Of a DNA stretch of 64,000 nt, positions 60,236 to 64,000 are shown piece by piece. The notes under the pieces were generated by a model, which had not been told where the DNA came from, did not search any database, and worked only from the letters and a program-made list of their open reading frames with translations. How positions within the stretch are numbered: position 1 is the stretch's first letter; each line of letters begins with the position of its first letter. The translations under genes and the position numbers were made by a program. Origin of the DNA: Sabethes cyaneus (Eukaryota > Arthropoda > Insecta > Diptera > Culicidae); NCBI RefSeq assembly GCF_943734655.1, contig NC_071355.1, positions 13,992,768-14,056,767 on the forward strand, read 5' to 3'.

Positions 60236-60815
60236 AAATTTAGGTAAATTTCGGAATTCACGGCGTTTTTTAAGCGAATTTTGGATGTGACGCCGATTTT
60301 TTTTTACAAGAATTTTTGAATCTTCTCAGTTTTTTACGTAATCTTTGGAATATATGCGAGTTTTTTCGCTAATTGCGACCTAATTGGCATGGTTTTGAAA
60401 GCAGTTGGTACGGGATGTCCACGCTTTCTTCTTTCCCCTCGATTTCAAGCAAGTTGAATGGAACTTGATATCAGTTTTCGTTCCACTTGATTCTTTACGT
60501 CTGACTGTCTGAGTATTGAGTTATATTGTCAAGTTTAATGAGGATATTTACGCGAATTTCGGAATTTGCGTCGTTTTTCAAAGCAAATATCGGATCCAAC
60601 GCGAATTTTTTCAGAAGAATTTTTCAATCTACGCAGTTTTTTACCCAAACTTTGGAATATATGCGAGTTTTTGCGCAAATTGCGAAATCGGCACGTTTTT
60701 GATAGGAAGCGGCTGGTACGGGATGTCCACGCATTATTCCTTCCCCTTAATTTCAAGTATGGAACTTATCATGGATATCATTTCTGGTTCCACCTGATTC
60801 CTCAGAATTCTTTTT
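60236..60815 (+). repeat. Tandem duplication of a roughly 300-base block containing the ACGCGAATTTCGGAATTT motif
   Basis: Two diverged copies lie side by side, about 60240-60505 and 60540-60800. Both start with AATTTCGGAATT-type words related to the element at 28.1 kb. Both pass GGAATATATGCGAGTTTTT and reach GGTACGGGATGTCCACGC, then a T/C-rich tail with a GATATCA..TTCCACTTGATTC-like end. A third, inverted piece (CCCGTACCAGACGC) lies at about 61510-61540. Confidence 0.7.
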
Positions 60816-60899
60816 ACGGTACATGCTGCATAGATGACCAAGCCGTCGACAAAAAAAGATAAATCCATAGGTCATCATTTTCCGGAATTGGCATACCTA

Positions 60900-61415
60900 A
60901 TTACTTCTAGCCACAAAGAGCCAGGCCGGCTCGTGCTATATCAAGAATTTCTTTCCACCGTACTCGGTCCTGGACTACTCGTCGCCAATTCGTTGAGCGT
61001 TTCGACACACGCAAGTCGGCTACAAGTTGGTCGAGCCATCTAGCTGAATTCACTAACGTGCATTCTTCCAAGGTTTGTCCAAGGCATTCTTCCAACTTTT
61101 GTCAAAAATCGTTGCTCTAGTTTCGACGCCCGCTCGCCAGATCACACCTTCAATAGTCCATCCCCTTGCCGCAACTCTCAGCGCAATTCGAAAGGACTTG
61201 AGAGTGCCTTCGAAACACGTACATACGTAACATATTGCTCGCTCCATGGTAGCTTTGACCAGTCATGACAGTTTGTCCGGAAAATCATTTTTTGGGGCAT
61301 TTTCTGCCATAGCTGTTCACATTCGACTGTATCGTGTGCTGCCTTGAAATACACAAAATGGTGACTCAGATCTTCATTCAGAAATTCCTAAACAGATATT
61401 CGATTTCGAGCTTAT
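60900..61415 (-). pseudogene. Decayed non-LTR retrotransposon, RT motif A and C-terminal pieces
   Basis: Reading the minus strand from about 61415, HHFVYFKAAHDTVECEQLWQ resembles the motif A region of LINE reverse transcriptase (HHLFVDFKAAYDSV at 15.4 kb). The catalytic Asp is replaced by Tyr. Further along, RWLDQLVADLRVSKRSTNWR and VVQDRVRWKEIL form the Trp/Arg-rich C-terminal segment. The two pieces are too close together, so most of the reverse transcriptase is deleted. Stops interrupt both. It is antisense to cut. Confidence 0.75.
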
Positions 61416-61539
61416 ATGGCTGCCGAAGGTAGAGCTTTTCTTCAATACTGAAATCACCATCACTGAAACCAACTCGATTCAACTCCTTTAAATTGAAGGC
61501 GAAGAAGAAGGCATGGACCTCCCGTACCAGACGCTTTTC

Positions 61540-64000
61540 TCTATTGTATATTTACAATTGTACATTTTCCCTTATTATAAACGATGGGGGTCGACTAAGC
61601 GGGGGGATAACAGCATACCAATCTTCGTGTTCACTTGACCTATTCAAGCTGTCACCACTGAAAATCACTGTTATTACGCTAAACTTCTGATATTTTACAT
61701 TAAAAATTGAGGCTCTGGAACTAATTTTAATCAACCTGAATACAGCTTAATCACCAAGCGGTTTTCTTAAGCAGTCCTGAATTTTAACTGACATGTCCCG
61801 AATTATCACGGTTATAAGCTAGTGACCAAGGCATCAAATGCCTGGAATGGAATGTTGAAACTGAGTACTTAACTTTTAGAAAGGCTGTAATCAGTGCTCA
61901 AAGTAACGAGGTGGAGATTCAGCAGCTGAAAAAATGCGACTTTTTTAAATTCATCATATTTCTCAACGAAAACACAGTAAATTGTGTTTGTATGAATTAC
62001 ATCTAGGTATAGTTAAGAGATTCAAGATGATGTTCTCGTCAAAAGATTCTGAAATTATGAACAAAATACCCTTGATTGGTCCATTCCTTACCGTATCAGC
62101 TGAAGGAAAAGTATTTATTTGAACATGGCGAGATCCAAACAAAGCCGCTTCGGGTCCGCACTTCGTGTCCAAAAGAGCTAACCACACACACTCACTTTGT
62201 TAAAATAATACTTATTTAACTTAAACATGTTCGTAGGAGAAAATTCTTGACACGATAAATTATGTTCCCGGTCGCGGTTTGCTGTGATCCCCAGAGGAAA
62301 ATTGTGCAAACCAACCGAAGAATGATGATTCGAAAGCTCATTTTCATGTCAGATTTTTCCTATCCGATGGAACATTTGGTGCCGCGATTACGATCGCAGT
62401 AGACGCTGGGCTGGATGCATCTTTTGCTGAAACCAATCTTCCATTCCGTTTATCATTTGTTTTACTCTTACTTTCAAGGCAAAGGCACAGAAAACGGAGC
62501 GAAAATATTTCCATAATCATTACGGTGGTGCTTTAGATTAATTTTCTGTAATTTCAGAACACTTCAGGCGCGAATGCCAGAGAATTCAATTTTCTCTGCC
62601 CCGGGTAAATTGACATCTGATGGCACCGGGCACTGGACTATTGGTATGTTCAATGGTTGTCAGCTAAATTATTCCAGTGCAGTTTTCTGGGGTTTAAAAC
62701 AAGTAGTTAAACTCGTAAAAAAAACACACGATAAAAACAACATTTTTATGCGGGGCTTCAGTTTTAGTCACGAAAAGTTTCTTCTTTTTTTTTAATGCGC
62801 CATGGTTATTCAAAGCGATTATGACTATTTGAATTAAACAGTACATTTAACACATCGTTGATCTATTTATTTATAATTTACCTATTAAAGTTAATACCGA
62901 ACATGGAGCAATAAAAACAACATCGATGCACACGCAAAGCGTGTGTTGGAATGGATTTTATTGCTGGAATAAACATGTGGATATGCATTAAAATGGACAT
63001 TAAATTTCTTAACGTACAAGTTTTAATGCAAAACTTCTTCACTTAGTCGTTTGTACCCAATTTTAGCTCGCACTCGTACTTTCTCGAGTCCATCAATCGT
63101 TCGCCGAACTTATGGAAATCATTCCAATAATCCACAGATTAGCAAATTCATAAACAGAACATTCTACCGCCCGCCGATAGATCAACGAATTCGCAGCGAT
63201 TAGCTGGCCATTATTATCCACGCACAAATAACCCCCGGCCGGCCGGACGGTGCCGTTTGACGGGGGGGAAAAGCCTTTCACGCGAGTCTGCTCCTGCAAG
63301 CAATAATTTTTCACAACGCTCAACCCACTGATTTTTGCTGCTAATTAGAAGAGATTCACTGCCGAGTCGCGGCCAGCCGGCCGGCCGGCTGCTGCTGCTG
63401 CTGGACACCGGTCGGTCGGTGGTCTAATAGATGGTATGCCCGGTTTCTCGCCCGCTTCATCCTTCATCCCCGGCTTCGGGAAGGGGTGCATCGTACTCTA
63501 AAGTGCGGGGCACACGTTTAATTACTACCGACACTCGATATGATCCATTAACCGCGGGGGGCCGCCACCGACCGACCGACCAACCGACGACGACGACGAC
63601 CACGACGTCGCCGACGATGCTGGCCGAAAAATCAGTTTTAATTATTGCAAAATTCTAAATTATTTCATCATCGCTATAATTAAAGCTCCCGATGATTGCC
63701 TGCTTCGAGGGGCATTATTAATGGTGATGGGAGCGTTCTCACACCTCGTTTTCGCCAGATTTGAAAATTTCGATCAAATACCGGCAGCCTCTCGGGCGAC
63801 CCTGTCTGGGTCTGGGCCGGAGATAGAGAGATAGAGCAGGGCAATAAAAATAATTTAGTAATAATCACAATTTGCAGTTCACACATGAGCGCTGCACTAA
63901 ACGCGTTGCGCTTTCACCACTCCGGTAACGGCCCGGCCGGCCGGCCAGCCGGCTGTGCCGGTAGCCGCACAGAAACGGAAAAGCACGATAAAACCTAATG
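61540..64000. other. Single-copy intronic DNA at the right edge, no gene seen
   Basis: Mixed-composition sequence, AT-rich to about 63050, then GC-rich with CCGGCCGG and GAC runs (63585-63603). No cut exon or other gene is recognised before the window ends. Confidence 0.4.
63585..63603. repeat. GAC trinucleotide microsatellite
   Basis: A short GAC run preceded by CCGACC units (63567-63585). Confidence 0.85.

Larger units (their letters stand above)
2230..64000 (+). other. ct: cut (ct) homeobox gene, internal part of the locus
   Basis: Cut is a nuclear homeodomain transcription factor with three CUT repeats. In flies it specifies external sensory organs, wing margin and other cell fates. Three exons between 31358 and 35289 splice in frame into a protein matching Drosophila Cut from the coiled coil through CUT1. 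Two further 5' exons are inferred from phase and splice signals. The 3' end of the gene (CUT2, CUT3, homeodomain, stop codon) is not in the window, so the gene runs past position 64000. The stated left edge is only the approximate edge of the presumed internal promoter. A longer isoform with an exon 5' of the window may also exist, because the long N-terminal region of the Drosophila protein is not seen here. Confidence 0.85.
35290..64000 (+). other. ct: cut intron 5, at least 28.7 kb, end not in window
   Basis: It begins at the donor GTAAGT (35290) in phase 1. No sequence resembling CUT2, CUT3 or the homeodomain occurs up to 64000, so the intron, or the next exon if I missed a short one, extends beyond the window. 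About 13 kb of it is tandem-repeat DNA. Confidence 0.7.

Noticed and set aside
35290..64000. Search by eye for CUT2, CUT3 and homeodomain exons (KPKPWHML, NWFHNHR type motifs)
   Set aside because: None found on the + strand, so the gene's 3' part is taken to be outside the window.

Overview
The window is animal nuclear DNA, most likely from a mosquito (Culicidae) or a close nematoceran fly. It contains the middle of one very large gene, the homeobox gene cut (ct), on the + strand. Three exons (31358-31539, 32020-32141, 34099-35289) join in frame at consensus splice sites. Together they encode the Cut coiled coil, its linker, a low-complexity region with poly-Asn and poly-Ala tracts, and the first CUT DNA-binding repeat. 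The encoded protein is very close to Drosophila Cut through the CUT1 repeat. CUT2, CUT3 and the homeodomain are not found here, so they should lie more than 28.7 kb further 3'.

Upstream I infer an internal promoter and 5' untranslated region (about 2.2-3.15 kb). A start codon follows at 3155, two codons before a splice donor, and then a 60-base exon at 13505-13564. All phases fit, which would give a short alternative N-terminus feeding straight into the coiled coil. This part is inference from splice signals and open phase. No protein homology supports it.

Apart from these exons the window is intron (10.3, 17.8, 0.5, 2.0 and at least 28.7 kb). About 20 kb of that is degenerate tandem-repeat DNA. 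The main arrays are: a T-rich array of about 11-base units (15.69-20.88 kb) with an inverted A-rich counterpart (30.01-30.66 kb); a pyrimidine-rich array (26.62-29.99 kb); a 19-base array (39.06-43.94 kb); a 12-base array (43.97-46.58 kb, with a small outpost at 26.45-26.62 kb); and an 11-base array (54.60-59.92 kb). Several show a second layer of organisation with a period of about 0.64-0.78 kb, or about half that. A TA-flanked inverted-repeat element of Tc1/mariner type carries an expanded 30-base internal repeat at 28.1 kb, and a short version of it lies at 18.4 kb.

Fragments of non-LTR retrotransposon reverse transcriptase or C-terminal domains lie at 15.2, 45.1, 56.4 and 60.9-61.4 kb, with a possible 3' end at 7.1 kb. 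All are broken and all are antisense to cut. The remaining sequence (1-2.2, 3.2-15.1, 20.9-26.4, 30.7-38.9, 46.6-54.6 and 61.5-64 kb) is ordinary-looking single-copy intronic or upstream DNA with many short microsatellites. I see no second protein-coding gene, tRNA, rRNA or CRISPR in it. Long open frames in the arrays are composition artefacts.
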